Source: Gammaproteobacteria bacterium (GTDB taxonomy: Bacteria; Pseudomonadota; Gammaproteobacteria; Enterobacterales; Alteromonadaceae). From it: a DNA stretch of 34,217 bases. The position numbers were made by a program, and so were the translations under genes. How positions within the stretch are numbered: position 1 is the stretch's first letter; each line of letters opens with the position of its first letter. Below the pieces are notes generated by a model, which saw nothing but the letters and a program-made list of their open reading frames with translations, was not told the origin of the DNA and did not search any database. Positions 32,865 to 34,217 of this stretch are shown here, in pieces. Location of the stretch: NCBI GenBank assembly GCA_002401725.1, contig NVTW01000007.1, positions 11,875 to 46,091 of the forward strand. Reading direction: 5' to 3'.

Positions 32865-33206
32865 ATGTCGAATCCTGAATTACCGATCAAATTTACCGAT
32901 GCTGCGGCAACTAAAGTGCTGTCGTTGATCACCGAAGAAGAAAACCCTAACCTTAAATTACGCGTTTATGTTACTGGCGGCGGTTGTTCAGGATTTCAAT
33001 ACGGTTTTACCTTTGATGAAAAAGTTAACGACGGTGATATGACCATTGAAAAGCAAGGCGTAACTATGGTTGTTGATCCGATGAGCCTACAATATTTAGT
33101 TGATGGCGAAGTCGATTATGTTGAAGGGTTAGAAGGTAGTCGCTTTTTAGTGAACAATCCTAATGCAACTAGTACCTGCGGTTGTGGTTCATCTTTTTCG
33201 ATTTGA
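32865..33206 (+). CDS. erpA: Iron-sulfur cluster insertion protein ErpA
   Basis: This is a cytoplasmic A-type carrier of 113 residues that delivers iron-sulfur clusters to target proteins, including in E. coli the isoprenoid enzyme IspG. The three ligand cysteines are C41 ([11 protein letters not shown]) and C105/C107 ([10 protein letters not shown]), matching E. coli ErpA within one residue. Length and ends are typical. The ATG at 32865 has only a weak upstream purine run. The gene sits near clcA and hemL, as in E. coli, but on the opposite strand to clcA here. No obvious terminator follows before the efflux adaptor gene. Confidence 0.97.
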   Translation: MSNPELPIKFTDAAATKVLSLITEEENPNLKLRVYVTGGGCSGFQYGFTFDEKVNDGDMTIEKQGVTMVVDPMSLQYLVDGEVDYVEGLEGSRFLVNNPNATSTCGCGSSFSI

Positions 33207-33346
33207 TTATTTTAATCTCTTTATTTACAAAAAATAATATCAGGTAATACCAGTAATATTTTGTTGCATCTTTGTGATTGCAGCTAACCGGTGGTTTTCT
33301 GTTATGATAGTGCGGTTAAAAATCATCATAAAAGTGCAGAAAGATT

Positions 33347-34217
33347 ATGACCGCCGTTGTCAATTCAAACGCTAAAAACACACCTTCCAAACAATATATC
33401 AATAAACGTCAGTGGTTAGCTGAACGTCCTTATATATTAGCTATTACAATTACCTTAGTGCTTATTTTGTGGATGGTTTCTGGTGTGATGCAAGCACAAG
33501 AGGCGCCACCGAGTCATCAAAAACAAAGTGCGCCTATCGCTAAAGTGCAAATTAAGCATATGCAGGCAGAAATTATTCATGATTCTATTGAGTTATATGG
33601 TCGTACAGAGCCTAATAGGGTAGTAACTTTACGTGCAGAAGTGCGTGGAAAAATTATTGAAGTATTAGCGCAACGTGGTGCTAAAGTAGTCCAAAATCAA
33701 ATTATTGCCAAGCTTGATTTAAATGATTTACCAGCACAATTAAAACAAGTTAAAGCATTAATTTCGCAACGCGAAATAGAATATAAAGGCGCTCAATCAC
33801 TTAATAAAAAAGGCTATCAAGGACAAGCGCAATTATCACAAAAATATGCAGCATTAATAGCAGCAAAAGCCGATTTAGTGCGTTTGCAACTAACCCTAAA
33901 AAATACCGTAATTAGAGCACCGTTTAGTGGTATTTTAAATGAGCGTTATATTGAGGTTGGCGATTATGTTAAATCTGGCGATAAAATTGCCCTTATTGCT
34001 GATTTAGATCCCTTAGTCGTGCGTGCTTATGCCACTGAAAATCAAATTAGTCAGTTAGCTGTTGGAGAAATTGCTGACATTAGCTTGCTAAACCAACAGC
34101 GTAAATCAGGTAAAATTCGTTATATTGCTAGCGTTGCTGATCAACTAACTAATACCTTTAAAATTGAAGTGGTGGTGGGTAATCCTAATAGTAAGTTAGT
34201 CGCTGGTTTAAGTAGCG
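33347..34217 (+). CDS. RND efflux periplasmic adaptor (partial, runs off the window)
   Basis: The frame opens at ATG 33347 and stays open to the window end (290 codons seen). It has a cytoplasmic tail, one membrane segment (about 29-47, ending MVSGVMQAQ), then the membrane-fusion-protein plan: a lipoyl-like half (VTLRAEVRGKIIEVLAQRGAKV), a short helical hairpin, the second lipoyl half (VIRAPFSGILNERYIEVGDYVKSGDKIALI) and the start of a beta-barrel. Such proteins link an RND inner-membrane pump to an outer-membrane channel. The pump gene should lie just beyond the window. A TATGAT hexamer at 33303-33308 could be its -10 element. Substrate is unknown. Confidence 0.88.
   Translation, partial: MTAVVNSNAKNTPSKQYINKRQWLAERPYILAITITLVLILWMVSGVMQAQEAPPSHQKQSAPIAKVQIKHMQAEIIHDSIELYGRTEPNRVVTLRAEVRGKIIEVLAQRGAKVVQNQIIAKLDLNDLPAQLKQVKALISQREIEYKGAQSLNKKGYQGQAQLSQKYAALIAAKADLVRLQLTLKNTVIRAPFSGILNERYIEVGDYVKSGDKIALIADLDPLVVRAYATENQISQLAVGEIADISLLNQQRKSGKIRYIASVADQLTNTFKIEVVVGNPNSKLVAGLSS

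Overview
The window looks like ordinary core chromosome of an AT-rich marine gammaproteobacterium, most likely Alteromonadales and probably Colwelliaceae (Colwellia or Thalassotalea type). The reasons are the low GC content, the run yihI / DUF2489 gene / hemN, and the hrpB-mrcB ... hemL ... clcA ... erpA set, which in E. coli lies together near 3.7 min. The genus is inference; no rRNA or other marker is present.

Left part (1-9.6 kb): a CsrB/CsrC-family RNA with twelve GGA motifs, several in hairpin loops, lies just before yihI, the same position as csrC in E. coli. Then come yihI, a DUF2489 membrane protein, hemN, a convergent DUF1285 gene, an orphan coiled-coil membrane protein, a secreted GH13 alpha-amylase, a nucleotidyltransferase-fold protein, a ToxR/CadC-like transmembrane regulator interrupted by an in-frame TAA, and lexA behind a clear LexA box.

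Middle (9.6-22.3 kb): an orphan periplasmic binding-protein-like gene, pepB, a small STAS-like gene, a Cd/Zn/Pb P-type ATPase divergent from its CadR/PbrR-type MerR regulator (shared intergenic region with a 19-bp-spacer promoter), an alsT-type amino acid symporter with thpR one base downstream, a PAP2 phosphatase overlapping an MJ1255-type glycosyltransferase by one base, and the helicase gene hrpB.

Right part (22.3-34.2 kb): a secreted orphan, mrcB (PBP1b), then on the minus strand pyrB-hemL and clcA-hemJ, with a second orphan binding-protein-like gene between them on the plus strand. Next come a DUF6776 membrane protein, erpA, and the start of an RND efflux adaptor cut by the window edge. 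Heme and iron-sulfur genes recur (hemN, hemL, hemJ, erpA) but are not one operon.

I see no phage, CRISPR array, transposase, tRNA or rRNA. The least-explained content is intergenic: several families of short, palindromic, non-coding repeats. They include a CATGCCTATGCA-ended element in two copies, a 316-bp multi-hairpin element at 31609-31924, two TGTAGGTTG hairpins and a 20-bp tandem repeat. Two of the families share an internal module of about 42 bp, so they look mosaic. I found no convincing new protein system. The best second-look items are the Csr RNA, the repeat mosaic, the nonsense-interrupted regulator and a ClC protein without the usual internal proton glutamate.
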